A DNA stretch of 9,905 nucleotides, from NCBI GenBank assembly GCA_035315125.1, contig DATFYI010000345.1, positions 1-9,905 on the forward strand, read 5' to 3'. Position 1 is the stretch's first letter. Each line of letters opens with the position of its first letter. The stretch comes from DATFYI01 sp035315125 (lineage in GTDB: Bacteria > Chloroflexota > Anaerolineae > Anaerolineales > Anaerolineaceae). A program made the position numbers and the translations under genes. The notes beneath the pieces were generated by a model. It was not told the origin of the DNA, did not search any database, and was given only the letters and a program-made list of their open reading frames with translations. Below are positions 1-7,091 of the stretch, one piece after another.

Positions 1-713
1 TCATAGGCTGGCAGAACAAGTTTATGCTCCAGGGCTGATAATGCTTCCGCTTCAAATAAGTTGTACATTTGGCGAAGCCGATCTACATCCGCAATTTCGA
101 AATAATATTTGCTGTGTTCTTGCTCACCCTGCAGGTTCACATCCCCATATTTTCGGACGCCGTTCCAGCGCAACTGGCGGAAATTACGCACCCGTTGCAG
201 CGCCATAGCAATCCGTTCCAACCCGTAAGTGATCTCAACTGAAACCGGGTCAAGCACGATACCACCGGCCTGTTGAAAATAGGTAAATTGAGTGATCTCC
301 TGGCCATCACACCAGACTTCCCAGCCCAGTCCCCAGGCACCCAGAGCGGGCGATTCCCAGTTATCTTCGACGAAACGGATATCATGCCGGCGTGGATCGA
401 TCCCAATGGCTTCCAGCGAGCGCAGATAAAGTTCTTGCGGATTACCCGGGTCAGGTTTGAGGATTACCTGGAATTGATAATGCTGCTGTAAACGATTCGG
501 GTTTTCACCGTAACGTCCATCATCCGGACGGACGGACGGCTCAACATAAGCAACATTCCAGGGCTCCGGGCCAAGTACGCGCAGAAACGTGGCCGGATTA
601 TTGGTACCCGCACCCACCTGTGTGTAATATGGCTGCCAGATCAGACAGCCCCACTCGGCCCAATAACGCTGCAAAGACATGATGATCGATTGAAAATCAA
701 GAGGTTCACTCAT
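1..713 (-). CDS. glyQ: Glycyl-tRNA synthetase alpha chain (5' part, cut by window start)
   Basis: Class II aminoacyl-tRNA synthetase subunit that activates glycine and, with the beta chain GlyS, charges tRNA-Gly in the cytoplasm. 237 residues are visible from the ATG at 713; the family alpha chain is about 290-300 aa, so only the C-terminal part is missing unless alpha and beta are fused. Highly conserved GlyQ stretches are visible: a VGAGT-PATFLR block (residues 33-45), GPEPWN (48-53), RPDDGRYGENPNRLQ (62-76), QFQVILKP (80-87), FVEDNWESP with LGAWGLGWEVW (114-134), QFTYFQQ (142-148), EITYGLERIAM (160-170) and a LVLPAY end (232-237). The start is supported by GGAG six bases upstream and by a promoter at 777-785. 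Whether glyS follows cannot be seen because the window ends here. The identification itself is firm. Confidence 0.96.
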   Translation of the reverse strand, partial: MSEPLDFQSIIMSLQRYWAEWGCLIWQPYYTQVGAGTNNPATFLRVLGPEPWNVAYVEPSVRPDDGRYGENPNRLQQHYQFQVILKPDPGNPQELYLRSLEAIGIDPRRHDIRFVEDNWESPALGAWGLGWEVWCDGQEITQFTYFQQAGGIVLDPVSVEITYGLERIAMALQRVRNFRQLRWNGVRKYGDVNLQGEQEHSKYYFEIADVDRLRQMYNLFEAEALSALEHKLVLPAY

Positions 714-776
714 AAACAGCTCCAGAAGTTGCAGCCAGTCTCATAAAAACTGGTAGGATTTTATTGCTGGCCTCAA

Positions 777-785
777 ATTATACCA
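777..785 (-). promoter_or_regulatory. Extended -10 promoter for glyQ
   Basis: Read on the minus strand this is TGGTATAAT, that is a perfect TATAAT (777-782) preceded by the TGn extension (784-785 for TG). No good -35 hexamer lies 16-18 bases upstream, which fits an extended -10 promoter. The expected start near 770 would give a leader of about 57 nt before the glyQ ATG at 713. The site is inferred from consensus only. Confidence 0.6.
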
Positions 786-916
786 TTCCAGTAATAAATT
801 CTTTTTGGATGGGGCATCATGTTGCCGTATAAATACTACTTTAGAATATGGGGTTTAATTAAATTGTTTTCTATAACGAATAGAAAAATCTGAATTTATA
901 TTTAGTAAGAATAGAT

Positions 917-954
917 AAAGGCTCCCTTTACGAATTTTGGAGCAGGGAGCCTTT
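917..954 (-). terminator. Rho-independent terminator of lipoprotein gene
   Basis: A perfect 10-bp inverted repeat, AAAGGCTCCC (917-926) and GGGAGCCTTT (945-954), flanks an 18-nt loop and lies 43 bases after the stop codon at 998. On the minus strand the stem is followed by a T-rich run (TTTATCTATTC). The U-tract is imperfect, so strength is uncertain. Confidence 0.7.
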
Positions 955-997
955 CATTGCAGATCACTTGAACTAGTTTATCATATCTGCGGCAAAT

Positions 998-2230
998 CTA
1001 GACAGTCGGGGATGGTTTTGGTGTACGAGTAGGAGACGGTGTACGTGTCGGTTTTGGAGTATGGGTCGGCGTTGGAGTACGTGTCGGATTTGGGGTATTT
1101 GTTGGCAATGGAGTATTTGTTGGAAGCGGAGTATGGGTAGGCAATGGAGTATTAGTGGGCAGTGGTGTGTTGGTGGGCAGGGGAGTATTCGTCGGGAGCG
1201 GCGTGCTGGAGGGTAGCGGAGTGATGGTCGGTGTTGGGCCATTGGTGCAATACAGACTGAAATCTTGCTCACTAAAATATTGGTGGTTTGGGTTGTCGAT
1301 ATAAATTCTGGCCCAACCGTTGTAGGGGTTCGGATTTACAATACCGGTATTTCCAAGGGTCCAGCTAGCCGAAACATCTATGCTGCCGGCGCTATCGAAG
1401 TTGAGTGTATTTTCGTCCGTGGTAGAGCCATTGCTGAACTGCCAGTAGTAAGTCACTGTGCCGGGTCCGTTGGTTGTAATATCACCGCTGAAAGTAAATG
1501 TATTTCCAACCGGGCAAGTTGTATTGACGGATTCATTATCGACGCTCATATCAACGTGTGTAACTGCGAAACCTTCATAGCCGGTACCGACATTGATCCG
1601 AACATAGACAGGTACATTTCCGCTGCCAACGCCAAAGACTACACCCGTATCACTTCTGAGTAGCCAGTAACCCTCATAAGTGCCGATGGTATTCGGGGCC
1701 ACCATGTTGACGGATACGTCAACGCTTTGACCCGGAGCGACATAGCCAGGCAGATTGACAATAGTTGAAGCTGAAAGTGAGTTACCTGAACTGAATATCA
1801 ATTGGAAGTTTGTGTTCCAACTGCAGGAGCCTGTATTTTCTAATGCCCAGGTCTTGGTGAAATATTCACCTCCATACAGGGTTGTGCCATCTGGGATCGT
1901 GACATCCCCTAGAAATGTGGCGCTATAACAGGCTGCAAACGGCGCGATATAGGTATATGGCGTCGAAGTTGGCAGGGGTGTATTGGTAGGTGTCTGTGTC
2001 GCTGTGGGAGTTTCAGTTGCAGTTGCAGTGGCTGTTAGAGTGGGAGTCTGACTGGCTTGCGAGAGCGCAGCTTGTGTGGATTGGGCTTGCAGAGTTTGTA
2101 CAATTGCGGTGGTTGTCAATTCAAGACCAGGGGTAGGTGAAGGCGCCTCAGCCGAAACATACAAACCGCATGAACTTATTAGCATGGTGATTAATAGAAA
2201 AGCTGGTAACAGTAATCCATATCTCTTCAT
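998..2230 (-). CDS. Surface lipoprotein: NBR1-Ig domain, second beta domain, Pro/Thr repeat tail
   Basis: A 410-aa exported protein of unknown function. Residues 1-20 form a signal peptide (MKRY, then a hydrophobic core) with lipobox I-S-S-C, so Cys21 is probably lipidated and the protein membrane-anchored. Residues 62-92 are a Thr/Pro/Ala linker. Residues about 101-214 match the NBR1-type Ig-like domain (N_BRCA1_IG): DVTIPDGTTLYGGEYFTKTW, the ENTGSCSW turn, VAPGQSVDVSV and GTYEGYWLLRSDTG. Residues about 222-328 form a second beta domain bounded by Cys239 and Cys328, probably disulphide-linked, with NGPGTVTYYW and a GWARIYI strand. This pairing is known to me from Chloroflexota secreted proteins. 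Residues 332-410 are a Pro/Thr tail without a sorting signal. AAGGA lies eight bases before the ATG. A perfect TTGACA at 2270-2275 exists but lacks a well-spaced -10. A role in surface adhesion or binding is only a guess. Confidence 0.85.
   Translation of the reverse strand: MKRYGLLLPAFLLITMLISSCGLYVSAEAPSPTPGLELTTTAIVQTLQAQSTQAALSQASQTPTLTATATATETPTATQTPTNTPLPTSTPYTYIAPFAACYSATFLGDVTIPDGTTLYGGEYFTKTWALENTGSCSWNTNFQLIFSSGNSLSASTIVNLPGYVAPGQSVDVSVNMVAPNTIGTYEGYWLLRSDTGVVFGVGSGNVPVYVRINVGTGYEGFAVTHVDMSVDNESVNTTCPVGNTFTFSGDITTNGPGTVTYYWQFSNGSTTDENTLNFDSAGSIDVSASWTLGNTGIVNPNPYNGWARIYIDNPNHQYFSEQDFSLYCTNGPTPTITPLPSSTPLPTNTPLPTNTPLPTNTPLPTHTPLPTNTPLPTNTPNPTRTPTPTHTPKPTRTPSPTRTPKPSPTV
1091..1198 (-). 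repeat. Six tandem 18-bp units coding LPT(N/H)TP
   Basis: Residues 345-380 of the lipoprotein are six hexapeptide units, LPTNTP with one LPTHTP at the fourth, coded by 18-bp repeats. The DNA copies differ at third positions, for example ggcaatggagta versus ggcagtggtgtg on the plus strand, so they have drifted and are not fresh identical duplications. The tract lies inside a longer Pro/Thr tail (residues 332-410, positions 1001-1237) that continues with NPTRTP, TPTHTP, KPTRTP and SPTRTP variants. Confidence 0.85.
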
Positions 2231-2555
2231 TTCTAATGTCCTTACATACCACTATTAATATACTTTTATTGTCAAATTACTAATTTTATAATATTGCAAG
2301 ATTATGAATAGAACATTACAACAAAATCTTTAGTCGCAAGGGGTGTTTTTGACGACGAGTACATTGATGCACCACCTTCATGACTATGATTTTATTGAGA
2401 GGCAGCTATATTTGTCCCCAAAAAAACCTATATTATCTCTACCAATAATAAACCCCTCAATTGGATTAGATTGAGGGGTGTGGTGTTTTGTTGTAAAGTT
2501 ATTCGATTAGTACCGCTTCAGGAAGTTGGCTTGGGCGCAGTAGAGGAATTGTAGA
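2231..2555. other. Intergenic region between lipoprotein and PhzF genes
   Basis: These 325 bases have no supportable gene. The left part (2231-2345) is very AT-rich and should hold the lipoprotein promoter on the minus strand; only an isolated TTGACA (2270-2275) and several TATA-like strings are seen. The right part holds the terminator of the PhzF gene (2452-2479) and a 76-base 3' untranslated stretch. Short open stretches here lack an SD and recognisable similarity. No tRNA-like cloverleaf was found. Confidence 0.6.
2452..2479 (-). terminator. Rho-independent terminator of PhzF-family gene
   Basis: A perfect 9-bp inverted repeat, ACCCCTCAA (2452-2460) and TTGAGGGGT (2471-2479), encloses a 10-nt loop. 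On the minus strand it is followed by TTATTATTGG, a modest U-rich tail. It lies 76 bases after the PhzF-family stop at 2556. Confidence 0.7.
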
Positions 2556-3344
2556 TTAGAGCAGCTCTGCCTTAAAAATCGTCACAGCCTGACCGCCCAG
2601 GTATACCCGATCGCCTTCCAGACAAATGCTCAGTACCCCCCCTCGTGCAGATGCCTGGTAGGCTTTCATTTCCCGTTTTCCTAACTTTTGACCCCAATAA
2701 GGGCCAAGACAGCAGTGAGACGAGCCGGTAACAGGGTCTTCGTTGATGCCCACCCGCGGTGCAAAGAAACGGGAAATAAAATCGTTCTCGGGCGTATCGG
2801 AGCGGCTGGTAACGATCACTCCCCGCACATCGATTTCCTTGAGACGGCCAAAATCGGGCCGGATTTGGCGGACGATTTCGGCATTCTCTACTTCTACCAG
2901 ATAATCAAACTGGTTTTTACCCATATAGGTGGGTTTAACGCCAAGGATCTCGGGCAGTTCAGGTGGTGGAAGGCAAGGTTCTACCAGCTTGGCGGGAAAA
3001 TCGAGTTCGATCCAGTCACCATTTTGCCTGGCACCCAGGTAGCCACTGCGAGTGAAAAAGCGAGCGGGTTGGCTGCCTGCCAGCATACCGGTTTCCCAAA
3101 GAATGTGGGCGCTGGCCAAAGTAGCGTGTCCGCAAAGATCAACTTCGGCAGCCGGTGTAAACCAGCGCAGCCGGTAGCCGCCGTTCTCAGGTAGCAGGAA
3201 GGCCGTTTCGGAAAGATTCATTTCCTGGGCAACTGCCTGCATCCAATCATCCGTTTGAGCCTGGCTTAGCAGACAAACCCCAGCCGGATTGCCGCGAAAG
3301 GGCTGGCTGGTAAATGCATCGACCTGATAAAGGGGCATACTCAT
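2556..3344 (-). CDS. PhzF family isomerase/epimerase-like protein
   Basis: A 262-aa cytosolic protein of the PhzF / diaminopimelate-epimerase-fold family. The family has two similar half-domains with the active site between them. Family hallmarks are all present: the N-terminal YQVDAFTSQPFRGNPAGVC (residues 6-24), the LSETAF motif with the catalytic Glu46, the RWFTPAAEVDLCGHAT block (60-75) and the second-half EDPVTGSSHC motif (202-211). Glu in place of the epimerase Cys pair separates PhzF proteins from DapF. The length is slightly under the usual 260-300. GGAG seven bases before the ATG at 3344 supports that start over the ATG two codons later. PhzF of Pseudomonas isomerises trans-2,3-dihydro-3-hydroxyanthranilate in phenazine synthesis, but no other phenazine gene is nearby. 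Most family members have unknown substrates, so no reaction is assigned. Confidence 0.93.
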   Translation of the reverse strand: MSMPLYQVDAFTSQPFRGNPAGVCLLSQAQTDDWMQAVAQEMNLSETAFLLPENGGYRLRWFTPAAEVDLCGHATLASAHILWETGMLAGSQPARFFTRSGYLGARQNGDWIELDFPAKLVEPCLPPPELPEILGVKPTYMGKNQFDYLVEVENAEIVRQIRPDFGRLKEIDVRGVIVTSRSDTPENDFISRFFAPRVGINEDPVTGSSHCCLGPYWGQKLGKREMKAYQASARGGVLSICLEGDRVYLGGQAVTIFKAELL

Positions 3345-3396
3345 GGTTTTGCTCCGCAGATAGGGATAGACATTCCGATTCTATCATAAAGACTAA

Positions 3397-3428
3397 ACCG
3401 GCCTGGTAATTATCGCATCCAGGCCGGT
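3397..3428 (-). terminator. Rho-independent terminator of EamA transporter gene
   Basis: A perfect 10-bp GC-rich inverted repeat, ACCGGCCTGG (3397-3406) and CCAGGCCGGT (3419-3428), has a 12-nt loop and lies 29 bases after the transporter stop. The minus-strand 3' side reads TTAGTCTTTATG, so the U-tract is broken; the strong stem makes a terminator role likely. Confidence 0.65.
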
Positions 3429-3457
3429 ATGAATGAGTTTATTAGTTATTAGAATCT

Positions 3458-4429
3458 CTAGACCGAGATCGGTTCGCTGTCTTCCTGCTGGACTGGCTCT
3501 GGCTGGGCATTGGTCTCACGGCTGTGTGCTTGAAATGCTCCGGCCACGCCCAGCAATATTAGCGCTGCTCCGGCCACCGTCCAATAGGTAATTTGTTCGT
3601 TCAGGATAACCCAGCCCAGGATGACGGCGATGACCGGGTTGACATAGCTGTAAGTCATGGCTATATTTGTTGGCAGCAGTCTGAGCACCCGGATGAAGGA
3701 AGTAAACGCCAGCAGTGAGCCAAATACAACCAGGTAAGACCAGGCCAACCAGGCCTGAGGTATTGGCGTAGGCAGGGGTTCACGCGTTGCCAGCGCGGCC
3801 AGTGCAAACCCGATACCACCAAAGACCATCTGGTAACCTGAGCTTACAGTGGGGGGTAGATCGATTTTCGTGCGGCTCTGCAGCCAGGCTCCGCCGGCCC
3901 AGCATATGGAAGCGCTAACGATAATGACGACTTCCAGAAAATCTGCTTTCACGCCAGAAAGCAGCAAAGGCATACTAAGCAGCACAATTCCAGTCATGCC
4001 GATTAATAATGCACCAATCACCAGTAAGGACGGCATTTTGTGAGAAGCTATAGCGTTATAAATCGCTACCCAGATTGGCGCGCCGGCAATAACCAGGGCC
4101 GCCAGACCAGAATCGGCGCGCTGTTCTGCGAAGGTTACCAGCCCGTTGCCTCCCAGCCAGAGTAGCAGGCCCGAAGCCGCCAGGGTAAATAGCTCTTTGC
4201 GTGTCAGGCGCAACCTCTGGTGTGTCAGGGCTGCCAGAGCAAGCAAAATACTGCCCGCCGTGAGGACTCGCATGGCCCCAAAAACAAAAGGTGTAAATCC
4301 TGAGCCCGGGCGTACCCCTACCCGAATTGCCAGATATGTGCTGCCCCACACGATATAAACAACCGTTAGATTTAAAAGTCCAATCTTGCTAAGAGAGGAC
4401 TTTTTCTTCATCTGAACTGTTTCCGCCAT
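3458..4429 (-). CDS. EamA/DMT-family 10-TM transporter (RhaT/YedA-like exporter)
   Basis: A 323-aa integral membrane protein of the drug/metabolite transporter superfamily, which usually exports small metabolites or amino acids. It shows the duplicated five-helix EamA architecture: first half about residues 18-152, beginning with VYIVWGSTYLAIRVGV (24-39) as in YedA-like members, and second half about 165-298. The second half ends with the conserved NPVIAVILGWVILNEQIT segment (264-281), where the acidic residue follows the ninth helix. The N-terminus has a Lys cluster (KKK, 8-10), consistent with a cytoplasmic start. The last 25 residues are hydrophilic and acidic. GAGG lies five bases before the ATG. 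The gene stands alone between two terminators. The substrate cannot be inferred; the neighbouring PhzF-like gene is a separate transcription unit. Confidence 0.92.
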   Translation of the reverse strand: MAETVQMKKKSSLSKIGLLNLTVVYIVWGSTYLAIRVGVRPGSGFTPFVFGAMRVLTAGSILLALAALTHQRLRLTRKELFTLAASGLLLWLGGNGLVTFAEQRADSGLAALVIAGAPIWVAIYNAIASHKMPSLLVIGALLIGMTGIVLLSMPLLLSGVKADFLEVVIIVSASICWAGGAWLQSRTKIDLPPTVSSGYQMVFGGIGFALAALATREPLPTPIPQAWLAWSYLVVFGSLLAFTSFIRVLRLLPTNIAMTYSYVNPVIAVILGWVILNEQITYWTVAGAALILLGVAGAFQAHSRETNAQPEPVQQEDSEPISV

Positions 4430-4502
4430 TTTTACCTCTTAATAAAGATCAGGGTTATTCGGTTTTACTTACAGGCAAATCATAATCGATAAAAATGAGG
4501 AA

Positions 4503-4538
4503 ATCTATCCGGATCTTGCTTTTAAACTCCGGATAGAT
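4503..4538 (-). terminator. Rho-independent terminator of ABC exporter operon
   Basis: A perfect 11-bp inverted repeat, ATCTATCCGGA (4503-4513) and TCCGGATAGAT (4528-4538), has a 14-nt loop and starts 24 bases after the stop of the last permease gene. On the minus strand the stem is followed by TTCCTCATTTTTATC. It closes the four-gene operon and insulates the EamA gene. Confidence 0.75.
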
Positions 4539-4562
4539 GGCTGTGATAGTATTTCTCTTTAT

Positions 4563-5780
4563 TTATCCCTGTTGATCGAAACGCCAGATTGCCAATCCGA
4601 AGAACGCCAGGGCATAGCCTGTCAGGATACTGGCTGGCAATAAGATTGAGCTAAATCCCAACCCTCGCACAACAATATTCTGAAACCCGTTCATGGCCCA
4701 GGCGCTTGGCATCCAATGTCCTATCACAGAAAAGGCGCCCGAACTGCTTTCTAATGGGAACCAACATCCACCTAAAGCAGAGAAAAGAAACATTGCCAAC
4801 ATGGACCAGATTAAAACCTGTTCCTCGCCTTTTACCAGCACGCCGATCGCCAAACCCATGCAGGCAATCCAGAACGCTAAAGCAGCCACCATCACCAGTA
4901 CAGCCAGTGGTTGGCGTAGATAATTGACGCCCAGAAATATCTGCCCGAAAGCGACCAGGACGAGCCCCTGTAACAAAACAATCAGGAACATGGCTACTAA
5001 ATGCCCGCTGATAATTCCCGCACGGTTTATGGAGGTTGTCAGTAAACGTTGCAGGGTTTTACTCTTACGCTCATTGACCAGGATAACTGCGGTATTCACC
5101 AGTCCGAAAATTGCAAACTGGACAATCATGCCGGGCGAAGATTGGGTGAATGAATTGGCTTTGGCTGCGCTGGTGGTGTCGTAGAGTAATTGAGCCTTGA
5201 CTACGGTGATTGTCACCTCAGGCTTTTGCCAGGCCTGGTTGGCCTGTTCCAGCGTTTGTAAGAGAGCGGTTTGCTGAACTGCCTGGCTGGCATACGGTTC
5301 TGAGTTTTCTGTTTGTCCCTCAACCAGCCGGGCGATCTCAACCGTGCTCAGGCTGCGCATCAAAACCGTCTGGACAATTTGATGAATTGTTTGCCCAGTG
5401 CTGGAGGCGTCGTCCGTAAAAAGGGTCAGTTGGACTTTTTCTCCCGCCAAAGTCTGTTGACTGAAACCGGTTGGGATTTTCAAAGCAGCAGCCAGCTTTC
5501 CTTGCTGGACTTGTTCCTCTGCCTGACTTTCATCAAGCTCAACCAGCTTGAGAGCACTTGAGGTCTGCAAAGAGCTATGCAATTGTTGGCTCAAAAGGCT
5601 GTTTCCATCCTGGTTGATCCAACCTAAAGCCAAATTTTGATCGTTAGCAGTGCTGCTCCGGCCCAGGGCAAATCCCATAAAAGCTGTAAAAACTACCGGC
5701 ATAAGCAGCATAAACAGGAACGAGCGCTTGTCCCTTAATATTTGTGAGATATCTTTCAGGGTCAAATTGATAATACGCAT
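4563..5780 (-). CDS. ABC-2 type exporter permease, second subunit (LnrN/DrrB-like)
   Basis: A 405-aa membrane subunit of an ABC-2 (type V) exporter. An N-terminal cytoplasmic stretch with KDISQILRDKRSF (residues 9-21) leads into TM1 (about 22-40). A large extracytoplasmic domain (about 41-210) follows, then five further helices: about 216-236, 255-284, 290-317, 323-340 and 376-398. The cytoplasmic loop after TM2 has the ABC-2 coupling pattern NERKSKTLQRLLTTSINR (236-253). The extracellular re-entrant region near 338-372 (GCWFPLE, MPSAWAMNGFQNIVVRG) is typical of the family. AGGAG seven bases before the ATG supports the start. It is the last gene of the operon, 23 bases after the other permease, and is expected to form the heterodimeric pore with it. 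Confidence 0.9.
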   Translation of the reverse strand: MRIINLTLKDISQILRDKRSFLFMLLMPVVFTAFMGFALGRSSTANDQNLALGWINQDGNSLLSQQLHSSLQTSSALKLVELDESQAEEQVQQGKLAAALKIPTGFSQQTLAGEKVQLTLFTDDASSTGQTIHQIVQTVLMRSLSTVEIARLVEGQTENSEPYASQAVQQTALLQTLEQANQAWQKPEVTITVVKAQLLYDTTSAAKANSFTQSSPGMIVQFAIFGLVNTAVILVNERKSKTLQRLLTTSINRAGIISGHLVAMFLIVLLQGLVLVAFGQIFLGVNYLRQPLAVLVMVAALAFWIACMGLAIGVLVKGEEQVLIWSMLAMFLFSALGGCWFPLESSSGAFSVIGHWMPSAWAMNGFQNIVVRGLGFSSILLPASILTGYALAFFGLAIWRFDQQG

Positions 5781-5803
5781 GGTTCAACTCCTATGGGTGT
5801 GGT

Positions 5804-7090
5804 TTATGCAAAGCGACGACTGAAAATGACACTGCCGGCGGCAAAGAAAAAAATACCGATAAACAACAGGACAAGGAATGTCGGTATGGTTTGACCGGCC
5901 GGGTTGCCCGCCAGCGCAGCTTTCCAGCCATCCATCACCCAACCCTGGGGAGTAAAGTGGGTAATGTTGTTGAAGAACCCAGGCATATTGGGCACACTGG
6001 CGCTGAAAAGGCCTCCTAACAGGCCGGTACTGCTGATGACACCCCCTACAACTGCCCCAGCTTGACGGCTGTTCTTGACCAGAGATATTAACAAAATTCC
6101 AAAGCCTGATGCCGCCACTACCTGTCCAAGTACGACCAGCGTTGTGCTCAGCGGCTGCCCCCAGTTGATATGAAAGGCGATGGAGGCTAAGGTCATCAAT
6201 ACAATTGATTGGACTAATACGATGCTAAAAACTGCCAGCAGCTTTCCGGCCAGGATGGTGCTGCGTTGGGTTGGCGTGCTGAATAAACGCGGCAGGGTGC
6301 CGTTTTCATCCTCACGCAAAATAGATTGGGCAGCATAAGCGCCGGTAAAGAATGCAAAGAAAATCAGCATGCCTGCCATAATTTGAGCCATCATATTGGC
6401 AACCGGGTTTGTTCCTGAGCTGGCAACCGGGGTAGAAGATTGCAAATGTGGTGGTTGGACGACCAATTCCGGCTCCTGACCATGATGGATGTCAGTAGAT
6501 AAATCACTGTACCAGTTAGAATAATTCTGGATAATTCCTTGCTGCATGGCTGAGTTTACCTTCACGCCATTGGATGCCAACTGGCTGCTGGCTACGGTGA
6601 CAGCAATCTTGCCGCCGTTGATGCCATCGGTAAATTGGGTGAGCAGGTCTTTTAGCACTGACGGGCCAATGGTCAGAGTTGGGTCCTGCAAGATGGTGAT
6701 GCCGGTGCTGCCGTTTGCGCTCAGGATGGAGCTTGAGAAATCTACCGGTACGATTACGGCTGCTCCAATTTCCTGCCGGTCAATTTCAGAGCGAGTGGTA
6801 CTTTCGTCAGGCAGCTCGCTTGTGTGCAGCCAGTCAGGCATACGCTTGTCGTTCAAGAATGTAATCAGTAGTGCTCCGAAATTTTGCTGGTTTGCAGCCG
6901 GTCGGTCCAGGTTGACAACCGCAACTTTCAAAGTGGGCAGGTCAGAACCCGCTTTACCACTTGTCAACCCGCTAAAAGCAAAATAGATCAGACCGGTGAT
7001 TAACAAAGGCGCTCCCAGCATCATGCCCACTGCAAAAAAACTGCGGAAGGATTGTTTGATATCTTTTAGAGCAATGGCAATCATTTTCAT
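5804..7090 (-). CDS. ABC-2 type exporter permease, first subunit (LnrM/DrrB-like)
   Basis: A 428-aa membrane subunit paired with the next gene. KDIKQSFRSFF (residues 9-19) precedes TM1 (about 20-42). Residues about 43-232 form a large extracytoplasmic domain, followed by helices near 234-254, 281-305, 315-338, 345-366 and 402-423. The coupling loop reads REDENGTLPRLFSTPTQRS (259-277), the ABC-2 motif in which an acidic stretch and GT precede an L-STP turn. The last external segment has the expected PQGWVMDGWKAALAG (381-395). It starts one base after the ATPase stop (TGACATG), with AGGG seven bases upstream, indicating translational coupling. Both permeases share topology and the N-terminal LKDI signature but have diverged, which fits a heterodimer rather than a recent duplication. 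Confidence 0.9.
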   Translation of the reverse strand: MKMIAIALKDIKQSFRSFFAVGMMLGAPLLITGLIYFAFSGLTSGKAGSDLPTLKVAVVNLDRPAANQQNFGALLITFLNDKRMPDWLHTSELPDESTTRSEIDRQEIGAAVIVPVDFSSSILSANGSTGITILQDPTLTIGPSVLKDLLTQFTDGINGGKIAVTVASSQLASNGVKVNSAMQQGIIQNYSNWYSDLSTDIHHGQEPELVVQPPHLQSSTPVASSGTNPVANMMAQIMAGMLIFFAFFTGAYAAQSILREDENGTLPRLFSTPTQRSTILAGKLLAVFSIVLVQSIVLMTLASIAFHINWGQPLSTTLVVLGQVVAASGFGILLISLVKNSRQAGAVVGGVISSTGLLGGLFSASVPNMPGFFNNITHFTPQGWVMDGWKAALAGNPAGQTIPTFLVLLFIGIFFFAAGSVIFSRRFA

Positions 7091-7091
7091 G

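Larger units (their letters stand above)
714..997. other. Intergenic region between glyQ and lipoprotein gene
   Basis: This AT-rich stretch of 284 bases has no supportable ORF on either strand. It carries the glyQ leader and promoter at its left side and the lipoprotein terminator (917-954) at its right side. A short hairpin CCAGT/ACTGG (735-739 and 749-753) lies in the glyQ leader. I looked for a T-box specifier and antiterminator, as expected for some aminoacyl-tRNA synthetase genes, and did not find the conserved TGG-containing T-box sequence. Confidence 0.6.

Noticed and set aside
137..491. Short ORFs within glyQ on both strands
   Set aside because: They are frame shadows of glyQ, whose own frame reads through with conserved motifs.
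714..997. T-box or glycine riboswitch upstream of glyQ
   Set aside because: No T-box antiterminator sequence, specifier loop or glycine riboswitch core was found, and the leader from the likely promoter is only about 57 nt.
1001..1237. CRISPR-like or satellite repeat
   Set aside because: The repeats have no spacers, are in frame, and code the Pro/Thr tail of the lipoprotein.
1265..1663. 132-codon plus-strand ORF opposite the lipoprotein gene
   Set aside because: It lies wholly antisense to a strongly supported gene, has no SD and no recognisable domain; it mirrors the coding constraints of the other strand.
2330..2400. Possible gene remnant (short open stretch reading GVFDDEYIDAPPS)
   Set aside because: Only a few codons long, no start or SD, and no family could be recognised.
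2688..3194. 168-codon plus-strand ORF opposite the PhzF gene
   Set aside because: It is an antisense shadow of a gene with intact catalytic motifs; it lacks family resemblance and an SD.
6546..6986. 146-codon plus-strand ORF opposite the first permease
   Set aside because: It is an antisense shadow over the external domain of the permease, without recognisable features.
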